NCBI RefSeq assembly: GCF_005280585.1
Contig: NZ_SZVO01000027.1
Coordinates: 1 to 56,987, forward strand
DNA: 56,987 nt
Source of the DNA: Dyadobacter frigoris
GTDB lineage: Bacteria > Bacteroidota > Bacteroidia > Cytophagales > Spirosomataceae
Reading direction: 5' to 3'
The notes beneath the pieces are model-generated. The model searched no databases and was not told the origin of the DNA. It worked only from the letters and a program-made list of their open reading frames with translations. Positions 1 to 8,787 of this stretch are shown here, one piece after another. A program made the translations under genes and the position numbers. How positions within the stretch are numbered: position 1 is the first letter of the stretch; each line of letters starts with the position of its first letter.

Positions 1-33
1 GTCCTTCACTTTTTTACGGGATTCCTTTTTCAT
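1..33 (-). CDS. Possible 5' end of a gene running off the left edge
   Basis: An ATG at 33 reading leftward opens a frame of 11 basic codons (MKKESRKKVKD) that is still open at the window edge. It lies beyond the break of the truncated receptor, in the same orientation. Nothing else supports it: the peptide is too short to assign and there is no diagnostic ribosome-binding site, as usual for Bacteroidota. It could be the start of the next gene or of a transposase. Confidence 0.2.
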   Translation of the reverse strand, partial: MKKESRKKVKD

Positions 34-263
34 AGAAATAATATTTAGAGTTACAAACACTTTGCTCGTTGTCCATTACAGTCTAGTTTTCTATACGGGC
101 TCTAAACTCCCAGTCGGTAACTTAAAGGGACAACAAAACCATATTCCGGCATGAATTGAAATTCACTATTTCACTTGGCCTTTGCTGCAAAGCTTAGACA
201 TAATAGTCTTCCGTGCTAACAATCTACTGTCCAGTATTTTCCTCTGAATAGTAGAACTGGTTA
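34..263. other. Non-coding or remnant segment beyond the receptor break
   Basis: No long frame covers this stretch. On the minus strand a short frame ending at a TAG near 106 reads FQFMPEYGFVVPLSYRLGV, which has the aromatic, alternating look of the last strand of an outer-membrane barrel, but a stop lies just upstream of it. The segment may hold an insertion-sequence end or debris of the receptor or of another barrel gene. I could not identify terminal inverted repeats. Confidence 0.3.
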
Positions 264-2057
264 TTACTGTGGAAACATGGCCCGCCATATCTGTATTCCG
301 GTATAAACTGCCGTTGGGTCGCTATATGAAACATACGAGGCCAGATCAGTGTAAGAAGGACGACTGATTCTTTTGGAATAGGACAGCTGTAATTCGTTAT
401 TTACATTGAATTTTTTGGAAAATGAAACGCTGGGAAATAGTTTTCCAAGCCTTCGGTCAATCGAATTTTCACCTTTTTTCGGATCGGCCATGTGCGTGTG
501 TGAATATTCAAAACGAGCTCCGAAATTTAGATTTATACTGGGCTCGGGCAATGCGCTGAAAGAAATATAACCTGCACTGATGCTTTCTTTCATATTGATC
601 TGATTCGAGGTTTCAGACCTGTTAACCCATTTTCCATCAATAAGACTTTCAATTCCGGATAAACTTTTCCCTTCGGAATAGGTTTGTTTTAGCCCGGTTT
701 CAATCTTGATTTTTTTTGAAATCTGTTTAGAATAATCTGATTTCAAAACACCAACCTGTATGGCAGTTGCTGCAAACCCCTGTTGGTTGGGAGAAAATAG
801 ACTGTCATTTGTACCGGCCTTCGTACCGTTTGCATTTAGGAAGGAACTGTTAACCTGCGAAGGATTATTATTTTTGAAATGCAGATAATCAAGATCAAAA
901 TTAACTTTTTCACCTGCTTTCATTTCCTTTTCAAGATAAAGTGAAGAGGTGAAATTCTTCCAATGATTGGTTCCGGTTATTTGGCCATTAAAAGTCAGCA
1001 GTGAATCGGGTAAAACGTTATAGGTTGCATGTGTTCCCGATATGGAAGATGAGCCGCTCGCATTGTAAATAATATTTCCACCCAAAGTAACTTTGGAATT
1101 TATTTTATAGTCCAGCCCGGCCGTCGCGTTATGATTATTATGAGTGGATCTCGTTGTATCATAATCAATTACATCAAGCTGTCCGCCAAGAACCGGCATA
1201 TTCTGGGTGCTTCGGATAAACATATAACTGTAAGTTCGGTCGTGTGAAAAAGAGTAGGAGCCATAGGTGCTGATTTTTCCGGTGTTTTTACTCAGATTAA
1301 AACCAGCCACTCCTTTCTCACGGTAGCCATATCCGCCCGTCAGAGAAACAGATCCGCTCATACCCTGATCTTTATTTTTCTTCATAATAATATTGATCAG
1401 CCCGGCATTCCCGTCGGCATCATACCGGGACGGCGGAGAAGTCAGCAATTCTATTTTTTCAATATCATTGGCACTCGTCCCATTCAGCAAAGTCACAACC
1501 TGCGATAAAGCCATGCGCATCAATTTTCCATTGATCATCACCATGACACCATCTTTTCCATTCAAAGAAATGCTGTTGTTCCGGTGATCAATTATTACGC
1601 CGGGGGAACGCTCTAAAACACTAAGTGCAGAACTTCCTTTAGTAAGGATACTATTTTCAACGTTAACCACCATGCCTTCAATTTTTTGTTCGAACAAAGG
1701 TTTTTCAGCCTTAATCACAACTTCTCCCAATTGTCTGGTATCTTCCAGAATCATCAGTGTTGCAAAATTTAGGGTCATTTCGGTATTGGAAATTTCGAAA
1801 ATCTGAGAAGTCCACGTTTTAAATCCTACGCCGGTGAAGCGAAGTAAGTAGCTGCGGGCAGGAATATTTTCAATTTTAAACTCACCCGTTTCACTTGTTA
1901 ATGATCCCTTGACCAAGGAAGAATCAACGGGATTTAAAAGTAGAACAGTCGCAAAAGGAATTGGCTGATCCTTTTCAGTTACAAATTTCCCGGTTACCTG
2001 ACCAAATGAATTTTGTATCAATCCGAAGAAAATAAGAAATAAAAGCAGTGATTTCAT
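264..2057 (-). pseudogene. Outer-membrane beta-barrel receptor (TonB-receptor-like), C-terminally truncated
   Basis: The 597-residue product has a signal peptide (about 1-20, ending SFGQ), a carboxypeptidase-regulatory-like domain (about 21-105), a plug-like region (about 115-225, with SPPSRYDADGNAGLINI) and the first part of a barrel. It belongs to the family of outer-membrane beta-barrel proteins related to TonB receptors. The paralogue at 5884-8349 has 821 residues. The two align through the RPSYTDL/RPDYDDM region, but where the paralogue continues EGNPFLKPELTHS this protein reads TGIQIWRAMFPQ and stops. About 220 residues of barrel, including the C-terminal assembly signal, are missing. 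The break lies near 296-303, where foreign sequence or a rearrangement joins. The gene is divergent from the histidine kinase at 2327. Probably non-functional; its ligand is unknown. Confidence 0.75.
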
Positions 2058-2326
2058 GGCGTTAATCGTTTTATGACGATCACAAATGAATCAGGAGCAC
2101 AATTGAATAAGAAATTGGATTGACAACTGTCAGTAACTCTTTGATCAAATACTATATTGGGATGATTCCTTTTTTAATTTTCACAAAGTCGGGTATAAAA
2201 ACCGTTTACATTTCCAACGATGCATTTTGTCAATAAGTAGCCGCATTTCATGGCATCAATAAAGAAAAGAGACTGAAAATTATTACTTTCGAAATTGGAA
2301 TTTGTGATTGATATTGAATAAGTTAT

Positions 2327-3493
2327 ATGAATTCTATATTAAAAACCGCCGATCGAAATCCGACAGACAAAATGATAATAGAAAGCACACCAAGTCAGAA
2401 CTGGTTTTTTAAATATAAACTTTACCACATCCCATTCTGGTGTGCATATCAGTATCTGTGGTGGGTAATTGCCATTGGGAATCCTGTTAAAGCTGCCGGA
2501 AGCATACTTTTTACGGCGATGTCTGTGAAATTTCTGTTTTATGTTGTTTTCCAGGTACTCGCGATTTGTTTTAATTTATATTATCTGATCCCGAAATTTC
2601 TGGAAAAAAGCAGATTTAAGGAATATGTGACCTATCTGCTTTTGACAATTCTGACCGCCTCGTTGCTCATCGTTCCGGGTTACTATCTGGCTGCTTTTTT
2701 TGCCGGAAAAACGCTTACTGAAATGTATGGTCCCGACGGTGGCTGTCTGTATTTTTTGTCTACAACTTCTTTTCCTTCAACATTGGCAAGCATGACGCTG
2801 GCGATGAGTATCAAGCTGACGAAAAACTGGATTCAAACCGAAAGGCGCCAACGTGAACTGGAAAAGGAAAAACTGGAAACGGAATTGAAATTTTTGAAAA
2901 ATCAGTTTAATCCTCACTTTCTGTTTAATACGATCAATTCCATCTTTTTTCTTATTCATAAAAATCCGGATATGGCTTCTGACGCTCTGGCCAAATTTTC
3001 GGAACTTTTAAGATACCAGCTTTACGAATGCAACGATATCCAGATTCCGTTAACGAAGGAAATAGATTACATGAAAAATTTTATTGAACTTGAAAAGTTA
3101 CGGCAGAATGATAATGTGCAAATTGATTTACAGATGAATGCGGCCGATACCGGACATATTGGGATTGCGCCTTTTGTGCTTATGATCTTTGTTGAAAATG
3201 CTTTTAAACATGTTTCCAAGAATAGTGGTAAAACAAACTGGATCAGAATAAATTTGGAGCTGCATAACACGCAGCTGAATTTTTCGGTTTTTAACAGTAC
3301 GTCGCCTCAATTAACCAACGATTTAATTCATTACGGAGGAATTGGGCTGAAAAATGTAAAACGTAGACTAGATCTGATATATCCGGGACAATACGAACTT
3401 GAAATCCAAAACACCGATTCAGATTTTGAAGTAAAACTTTCTTTAAAACTTTCTGAACTTGCGATCCCTAAATTTGAAGAAATTGCTGCCTGA
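2327..3493 (+). CDS. LytS/YehU-type sensor histidine kinase
   Basis: This 388-residue membrane kinase has about four hydrophobic segments in residues 35-165, a coiled-coil linker (about 168-192) and a His_kinase domain. The phospho-acceptor is His197 in NQFNPHFLFNTINS. The N-box is FVLMIFVENAFKH and the glycine-rich ATP lid is GGIGLKNVKRRL. The family pairs with LytTR response regulators, and such a gene follows after 18 bp, so the two form an operon. The signal is unknown because there is no periplasmic sensor domain. Its position next to two outer-membrane receptor genes suggests, by inference only, that it controls envelope genes. Confidence 0.93.
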   Translation: MNSILKTADRNPTDKMIIESTPSQNWFFKYKLYHIPFWCAYQYLWWVIAIGNPVKAAGSILFTAMSVKFLFYVVFQVLAICFNLYYLIPKFLEKSRFKEYVTYLLLTILTASLLIVPGYYLAAFFAGKTLTEMYGPDGGCLYFLSTTSFPSTLASMTLAMSIKLTKNWIQTERRQRELEKEKLETELKFLKNQFNPHFLFNTINSIFFLIHKNPDMASDALAKFSELLRYQLYECNDIQIPLTKEIDYMKNFIELEKLRQNDNVQIDLQMNAADTGHIGIAPFVLMIFVENAFKHVSKNSGKTNWIRINLELHNTQLNFSVFNSTSPQLTNDLIHYGGIGLKNVKRRLDLIYPGQYELEIQNTDSDFEVKLSLKLSELAIPKFEEIAA

Positions 3494-3511
3494 CCCTCAA
3501 ACCGCTTTATT

Positions 3512-4237
3512 ATGTTGAATTGTGTAATTATTGATGATGAGCCGCTGGCGCGTGAAGGAATTGCCAATTATGTACGGGAAGTTGATTTCCTGCACTTGAC
3601 AGGCACATGTGAAAATCCGGTTGAACTTATTAAAATGCTGGATGAAAATTCGGTAGACCTGATTTTTCTGGATATCCAAATGCCGAAAATGAGTGGAATT
3701 GATTTTTTGAAAATTGTGAAAAATCCTCCGCTTGTCGTGATTACAACGGCTTTTCCAAGTTTCGCACTGGAAAGTTTTCAGTTGGATGTTCTCGATTATT
3801 TACTGAAACCAATCACTTTTGAGCGTTTTTTTAAAGCAGCATCGAAAGCGAAAGATTATCATCAGCTTATTAACAGAGATACTATTAACGAAAATCTTAC
3901 TGAAACAGCCGCTGATTATTTCTTTATCAAATGCGGAAATAAATATGAAAAGATTGTCCTCACTGACATTTTATTCATTGAAGGAATGCAGAATTATGTC
4001 ACAATTTATACTGACAAAGGAAAGTATGTTACTTTACTCTACATGAAAAACCTTGAACAGAACCTGGATAGCAGGTTTTTTATCCGTGTTCATAAATCTT
4101 ACATCGTTTCTGTTAACAGGGTAGAAGGTATTGAAGGAAACGAGATTTTTATCCAGTCACACCGAATTCCTGTGAGCAGAAATCATCGGGAGCAGGTCTT
4201 GAAACAGATTGTAAGTAAGAATTTGTGGGTGAAATAA
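3512..4237 (+). CDS. LytTR-family response regulator
   Basis: The 241-residue protein has an N-terminal receiver domain (1-120) with the acidic pair in IIDDEP, the phospho-acceptor Asp54 in IFLDIQMP and the conserved Lys in LLKPI. A LytTR DNA-binding domain follows (about 135-235: IKCGNKYEKI, FIEGMQNYVTIY, FIRVHKSYIV). It is the cognate partner of the kinase 18 bp upstream. LytTR domains usually bind paired direct repeats upstream of their targets; the divergent truncated receptor and the nearby 821-residue receptor are candidate targets by position only. Confidence 0.94.
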   Translation: MLNCVIIDDEPLAREGIANYVREVDFLHLTGTCENPVELIKMLDENSVDLIFLDIQMPKMSGIDFLKIVKNPPLVVITTAFPSFALESFQLDVLDYLLKPITFERFFKAASKAKDYHQLINRDTINENLTETAADYFFIKCGNKYEKIVLTDILFIEGMQNYVTIYTDKGKYVTLLYMKNLEQNLDSRFFIRVHKSYIVSVNRVEGIEGNEIFIQSHRIPVSRNHREQVLKQIVSKNLWVK

Positions 4238-4242
4238 GATTT

Positions 4243-4446
4243 CTACTTTAACTCAACTTTCTCAAATTCATATTTTGTTTTAACATGCTGATTCAAAAAA
4301 GTCCCTTTGGAATCCGAAGCTTTCATAGCTCCATAGACTTCCAAAGGGACTTTTTTATAGTCGTAAACCATCCCGGAAACATAAATGATTCTTAATGTTT
4401 CCGTTTCATCATCATAAATCATCTTGGCTACAACGGATGATGGCAT
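4243..4446 (-). CDS. KTSC domain protein
   Basis: A 67-residue protein that is essentially one KTSC domain: it has the opening Ser-Ser, the YDDETETLRIIYVSG strand, VYDYKKVP, the helix with VYGAMKASDSKGTFLN, and the closing VKTKYEF. The molecular role of this family is unknown. It ends 5 bp from the stop of the convergent response regulator and lies 14 bp downstream of the SYLF gene on the same strand, so it is probably co-transcribed with that gene. Confidence 0.85.
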   Translation of the reverse strand: MPSSVVAKMIYDDETETLRIIYVSGMVYDYKKVPLEVYGAMKASDSKGTFLNQHVKTKYEFEKVELK

Positions 4447-4460
4447 TTTGACAAACGATT

Positions 4461-5144
4461 TTATTTGAAATTTTCAAGCTTATTTTTCAAATCCGCGACC
4501 AGGTTTGAGCTTGTATGCGACGAAGTTAAAATGGTATTCGCGTCCGATGAATCATCGTAAAACTCGTTATTCGCTTTGCTATCCACAGATAAAGCGGCTC
4601 CATTAAGTGTGATTCCCGCAAAGAGACCTTTACTACGGGAATAAGAATACACTTCGGCTTCCAGTTTGTAATCTGTTTGCGCCGATGAACTTCTGCCAAC
4701 GGGTCCGGCAGCTACTGATAAATCACCTCCAAGTGTGAAACTGCCTTTTCCAATTTCTGTCAGTGTTTTGCTGTTTTTAAAAACCAGAATTAAATCGGTC
4801 GCCTGCACGCCAATTTGTGCGCCAACGCTTCCTCCTGTAATGGTTATGAAAATAGGATCGCTCCATTGACCGTTTGTTCCCTTCACCATCGCAATGCCTT
4901 TGCCATGTTTCGCACCGACCATTAGTCCGGCATTAATCATTTTTGGTACAATGATGATTCCCTGAGAAATAGACAGCAACTGTGCCGGTATGTTTTCTTT
5001 CATCTGACTGAAATCATTTAATACGGATGTTGCCGCTTTAATTTTATCTTCTTCTTTATCCTGTGCAATAGCAGGTGTAAAGGATGCAATATTGAAAAGC
5101 ATCGCGACATGGAATATCTGAAAACTTAATTTTTTAATAAGCAT
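4461..5144 (-). CDS. SYLF-domain (Ysc84/DUF500) lipid-binding protein
   Basis: This 227-residue protein has an N-terminal signal peptide (about 1-27, cleavage near PAIAQ). The rest is a SYLF domain: IPAQLLSISQGIIIVPKM, GLMVGAKHGKGIAMVK, the glycine-rich GGSVGAQIGVQATDLILVF, and GSFTLGGDLSVAAGPVGRS. SYLF domains bind phosphoinositides in eukaryotes; bacterial members are secreted or periplasmic and poorly understood. It probably forms a two-gene unit with the KTSC gene. Confidence 0.88.
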   Translation of the reverse strand: MLIKKLSFQIFHVAMLFNIASFTPAIAQDKEEDKIKAATSVLNDFSQMKENIPAQLLSISQGIIIVPKMINAGLMVGAKHGKGIAMVKGTNGQWSDPIFITITGGSVGAQIGVQATDLILVFKNSKTLTEIGKGSFTLGGDLSVAAGPVGRSSSAQTDYKLEAEVYSYSRSKGLFAGITLNGAALSVDSKANNEFYDDSSDANTILTSSHTSSNLVADLKNKLENFK

Positions 5145-5275
5145 GGTTAGTTTGTCATATTTTTAAATGCGTTGCGAAAATTGTTTCACAATACGTTTAA
5201 ATGCTTAAACTATCGTGCCGGAGGTATTTTTGAAATGTGATGGATGAAAAAATTTCGATTCCATATCCCCGATTC

Positions 5276-5295
5276 CCCCAGGTTGAAACCTGGGG
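5276..5295. repeat. Short palindromic repeat-like hairpin
   Basis: CCCCAGG-TTGAAA-CCTGGGG forms a perfect 7-bp stem with a 6-base loop, followed by GGCTACAATGTAGATCATGC. There is no T-tract, so it is not a typical terminator. The wording resembles a dispersed intergenic repeat of Bacteroidota genomes, as far as I recall. Only one copy is in this window. Confidence 0.45.
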
Positions 5296-5389
5296 CTACA
5301 ATGTAGATCATGCCTACGGTATTTTGGTTTAGGATATTATTTTCCACCCGAATGAAGTCCGATTTGGAAAATGAATTTTAGGCACAAAG

Positions 5390-5417
5390 AAAGCCCCGCA
5401 ACGGTTAGCGGGGCTTT
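5390..5417 (-). terminator. Terminator of the HU-like gene
   Basis: AAAGCCCCGC and GCGGGGCTTT form a perfect 10-bp GC-rich stem around an 8-base loop. It sits 31 bp downstream of the HU-like stop codon and could also act in the other orientation. Confidence 0.8.
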
Positions 5418-5448
5418 GGCATTTTGAATGTTCATTGTGACTGCAAAC

Positions 5449-5736
5449 TTATTTTGGCTGTCCTTCTTTTACCTGATTTGTAAAATCCGGAGAAGGCTTG
5501 AAAAAAGGAATAAAGCTTGCCGGTACCATCACTGAGGATTTTAAAGAAATGTTTCTGGCGATTTTTGCAGCTCTTTTTTTGACAATAAAACTACCGAAAC
5601 CGCGGATATAAATATTTTCGCCTTCACTCATCGAGTCTTTAACCGTTGAGAAAAAAGCTTCCAGGATTTGTTCAGTTTCCTCTTTTTGTATTCCGGTCAT
5701 TTCCACAAGTTTGGAAACGGTTTCTGCTTTTGTCAT
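5449..5736 (-). CDS. HU/IHF-family DNA-binding protein
   Basis: This 95-residue histone-like protein has the HU helical dimerisation part (MTKAETVSKLVEMTGIQKEE) and the beta-arm entry IYIRGFGSFIVKKRAAKIARN. The arm tip is atypical: the usual GRNPxTG is replaced by ARNISLKSS, and the tail FFKPSPDFTNQV matches HU. It would bind and bend DNA as a dimer. A TAGCTTTG element at 5769-5776 (minus strand) fits the Bacteroidota -7 box TAnnTTTG, and a strong terminator follows the gene, so it is monocistronic. Confidence 0.9.
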   Translation of the reverse strand: MTKAETVSKLVEMTGIQKEETEQILEAFFSTVKDSMSEGENIYIRGFGSFIVKKRAAKIARNISLKSSVMVPASFIPFFKPSPDFTNQVKEGQPK

Positions 5737-5768
5737 TTGCTAATTTTTTAAAGGGTCCGTTATTTTTA

Positions 5769-5776
5769 CAAAGCTA
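5769..5776 (-). promoter_or_regulatory. Putative -7 box of the HU-like gene
   Basis: On the minus strand the sequence TAGCTTTG fits the TAnnTTTG element read by the primary sigma factor of Bacteroidota, about 33 bp before the HU-like start. No clear TTTG -33 element is seen at the expected distance. Confidence 0.35.
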
Positions 5777-5883
5777 CAATTTTGCCTTGAAATAGAGCAC
5801 TTTAATCTTAATAAGCAACTGGAATTTTTAATCAAGCATATTCGATTTTAATCAAAATTTCATTTTATGAAATGAATCCTGAT

Positions 5884-8349
5884 TTAATTCCCGCCTTTTA
5901 CACGGTTTTGGATATCTTCACTTCCTGGACTTCGTTTACGAATGGGCGTGATATCTTTTCCAAAACGATAGGAGAATGAAACAGTGGCCATACGGCTGTC
6001 AAAACGAATGTGTCCATCCATATCCAGATTTTCATATTTTGCCGTATTTCGTCGCTGCCGTGTTTGGAAAATGTCGTTCACCATCAATTTTATCGTTCCC
6101 TTTTTATCCAGAACTTGTTTTTGGGCGCCTGCGGAAATGACATAAAAACCTTTTGAAACAAAAACTCCATAGACAGATCTTGAATTATAAAATCCACTCA
6201 ACTCGGCTGAAAAGCCTTTTCCAAGTTGAAATGTATTTTGGCTGTTGATGGAGAAGCTCCATATTCCGTTATCAAGCTTCCCGCCTTTCTGATCACCTTT
6301 GTAGTCATTTCTTAAAAAATTAGCAAAACTGTTGCTTATCCACCAGCTTGCAGGTTGCAGTGAAGCTGTAAAACTGATACCATAATTGATAAAACTTTTC
6401 AGATTTTGGGGGCTTTGGTAGGTCGTGTTTAAAGAATCGACCTGTCCCATCATCCAGTTCATTACATCGGAAGTATAACTGTAATTAATGGCTGTAATAA
6501 ATTTCCCTTTGAAAGTGTGGCTCAATTCAACAGAATGCGTAAGTTCTGGCTTTAAAAACGGATTACCTTCATAATATAAAAACGGGTCACGGAAGAAGCG
6601 GAAGGGATTCATGTCATCATAATCCGGCCGCTGAATTCTGCGGCTGTATGAGAACTGTCCCCTATGATTTGGCCCGAAAGTTTTAGAAACAAACAGACTT
6701 GGAAAAAGCTGGAAATATTGTCTTTTTACCAACGAGTCAGTCGTAACCTGGTGACCGGCTGTCTGCGTGTTTTCACCTCTTAAACCGGCCTGAACGCTAA
6801 CAGAGCCAAATTGTTTACTGAAATTGATATAACCCGCATGGATCGTCTCCTTGTAAGTAAAATGATTGCTCCAGGAAGGATCCGGAATCCATTGCTCATT
6901 ACGCAGCGTGTCATATTTCAGGTTGTTATCGACCGAAACATTACTGCTTTTCCACCCTGTTTCCAATTTTGCTTTTTCACCAAACGGATGCGTATAGTCA
7001 ATTTTACCAACATAAACATTGGTCAGGGAGGGAACATAACCGCGGCGTACAGACCGCGCTTCGACAGTCGAATTTTCCGCGCTCAGATACCTGGTATCCA
7101 TATTTTGGTTAGATCGATTATCGTTTTGCGAATAATCCAGATCCACAGAAAGCTCGCGGCCGCTTTGATTGAGTTTGTATGTATAGTTGAAATTGTAGGC
7201 GTTACTTTTCCAGCGATCCAGATTGTCGTTATGGGTCAGCGGATTGCTTAATGTTTCACCTGTGGAAGAAACCAACAGGTTGGTCGTATTATTATCATTG
7301 GCATATTTCCCGAAATTACCATTGACCAGCACACCGAAAGTATTTTTGGCATCCGGAAAAATATCTACTCCGATTTTGTAGTTATTGGTATGTAAAGGTT
7401 CGTTGGTTTCGGAGTTCTGGTAAGAAATTCTGTCGGGTTTTCCACCAACATTTCCGTCATAAAACCGTCGGGTGAAACTCAGATATTCAATTTCGCCACG
7501 ATAAGCATGGTCATAACTTCCGTAAATATTGAATTTACCACTACGATAATTTAAGCTGGCGCCTCCGCCATAACGGTTTGCACGACTTCTTGCCCCGTTC
7601 ACATAAACATTTCCGTTAATACCGACTTTCTCATTTTTTTTCAAAACAATATTAATAATTCCCGAATTTCCCGCCGCATCATATTTAGCCGAAGGATTGG
7701 TAATCAGTTCAATTTTTGAAACCGAGCCGGAAGAAGTTCCGCGCAATAAAGTCGTCAATTCCTTCTGGGAAAGATATGTCAGTTTGCCATTTAACATGAC
7801 GCTTACGCCTGGTTTTCCTTTCATGGAAATATTTCCATCATCATCTACGGTAATTCCCGGCGCTTTTTCAAGCAATTCGAGTGCGGTGTTACCCTCGGAA
7901 AGTATGCTGTTTTCTATGTTGAGAACGGTGCGGTCTATCTGCTGTTCAACAAGTGGTTTTTTCGCTGTAATGATAACGGCTTTTAAGGTTTTGTCATCGG
8001 CTTCCAGAATGGCATTTTCCAGATTGATTTCATGTTTTGATCTGTTTATTGAAAAGTATTTGCTGGTAAAAGTTTTATAGCCAAGGAAACTTGCCTGGAT
8101 ATAATAATTTCCTTCGGCCGTTTTTTCAAATAAATATAAACCTGATGAATCCGTAATTGTCCCTTTTACTATTGTTGAATCAGCAGCTTTATACAAAGCT
8201 ACGGTCGCGAATTCTATTGGTTTTTGACTCGTTTCAAGCAATTTTCCTTTTACAGTTCCGATTAAAATTTGTTGTGAAAAACTTGAAAAAGATAATACTA
8301 GGCAACAACTTAAAATCAGGGTGGTGAGGGGTTTGTTGATGAAATGCAT
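5884..8349 (-). CDS. Outer-membrane beta-barrel receptor (TonB-receptor-like)
   Basis: Full-length 821-residue paralogue of the truncated receptor at 264-2057. It has a signal peptide (1-25, ending SFSQ), a carboxypeptidase-regulatory-like domain (about 30-112), a plug-like region (about 130-230, with TNPSAKYDAAGNSGIINIVLKK) and a long barrel ending FSYRFGKDI plus a short basic tail. The family sits in the outer membrane and lacks a SusD partner here. The substrate cannot be read from the sequence. Its neighbours are an HU-like gene downstream and the siderophore locus upstream. Confidence 0.88.
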   Translation of the reverse strand: MHFINKPLTTLILSCCLVLSFSSFSQQILIGTVKGKLLETSQKPIEFATVALYKAADSTIVKGTITDSSGLYLFEKTAEGNYYIQASFLGYKTFTSKYFSINRSKHEINLENAILEADDKTLKAVIITAKKPLVEQQIDRTVLNIENSILSEGNTALELLEKAPGITVDDDGNISMKGKPGVSVMLNGKLTYLSQKELTTLLRGTSSGSVSKIELITNPSAKYDAAGNSGIINIVLKKNEKVGINGNVYVNGARSRANRYGGGASLNYRSGKFNIYGSYDHAYRGEIEYLSFTRRFYDGNVGGKPDRISYQNSETNEPLHTNNYKIGVDIFPDAKNTFGVLVNGNFGKYANDNNTTNLLVSSTGETLSNPLTHNDNLDRWKSNAYNFNYTYKLNQSGRELSVDLDYSQNDNRSNQNMDTRYLSAENSTVEARSVRRGYVPSLTNVYVGKIDYTHPFGEKAKLETGWKSSNVSVDNNLKYDTLRNEQWIPDPSWSNHFTYKETIHAGYINFSKQFGSVSVQAGLRGENTQTAGHQVTTDSLVKRQYFQLFPSLFVSKTFGPNHRGQFSYSRRIQRPDYDDMNPFRFFRDPFLYYEGNPFLKPELTHSVELSHTFKGKFITAINYSYTSDVMNWMMGQVDSLNTTYQSPQNLKSFINYGISFTASLQPASWWISNSFANFLRNDYKGDQKGGKLDNGIWSFSINSQNTFQLGKGFSAELSGFYNSRSVYGVFVSKGFYVISAGAQKQVLDKKGTIKLMVNDIFQTRQRRNTAKYENLDMDGHIRFDSRMATVSFSYRFGKDITPIRKRSPGSEDIQNRVKGGN

Positions 8350-8380
8350 GATTGAAGGTGAGTGGTTAATGTATCGATTT

Positions 8381-8656
8381 TTAATTTGACAGGGGAGTTG
8401 TTTCCTTTATTTGATACAAAGTTTTCCTTCCTTTCAAAATTTTGGTGGCATATCCGAGGTCAACCAGCCACTTGAGCGCCTGGTATACGGAAGCAATGCT
8501 GATATTCATTCGTTTCTGCCGTATCATGATCCAAAGCGTTTCGGCGGCAACTTCGGTTTGATAGGCCGTCAGATATTTCGCTACCAGAATTTTCTTGCTG
8601 GACCTCCGTAAGTTATTTTCATCAAAATAGAGTAAGATTTGTTCTTCAATGCTCAT
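8381..8656 (-). CDS. Fur-like winged-helix protein, DNA-binding domain only
   Basis: The 91-residue protein resembles the N-terminal DNA-binding half of Fur-family repressors: a helix starting RRSSKKILVAKYLTAY, a second helix AAETLWIMIRQKR, and the recognition helix and wing ISIASVYQALKWLVDLGYATKI. The C-terminal dimerisation and metal-binding half is absent: there is no HHH or CxxC motif and the frame closes about 20 residues after the wing. It lies beside the siderophore operon in the same orientation, which suggests an iron-linked regulator. It could be a functional one-domain variant or a relic; a different winged-helix family is possible. Confidence 0.6.
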   Translation of the reverse strand: MSIEEQILLYFDENNLRRSSKKILVAKYLTAYQTEVAAETLWIMIRQKRMNISIASVYQALKWLVDLGYATKILKGRKTLYQIKETTPLSN

Positions 8657-8787
8657 AAAAAGGCTTGGCTGTTAATGAAGAATAGGTAAGATTTATAAAT
8701 TGTTTTTTGAGAAAGGCAATGAAATACCATCCCGGTCAAAATGATCGAAGAGGGCATTAAGCATTCATTTTAAAGTTTAGGTAGAAA

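Noticed and set aside
5276..5295. Hairpin as a transcription terminator
   Set aside because: There is no T-tract on either side, and a better terminator for the neighbouring gene is at 5390-5417.
6811..7251. 146-codon plus-strand frame inside the 821-residue receptor gene
   Set aside because: It is antisense to a clear barrel coding region and has no recognisable domain.
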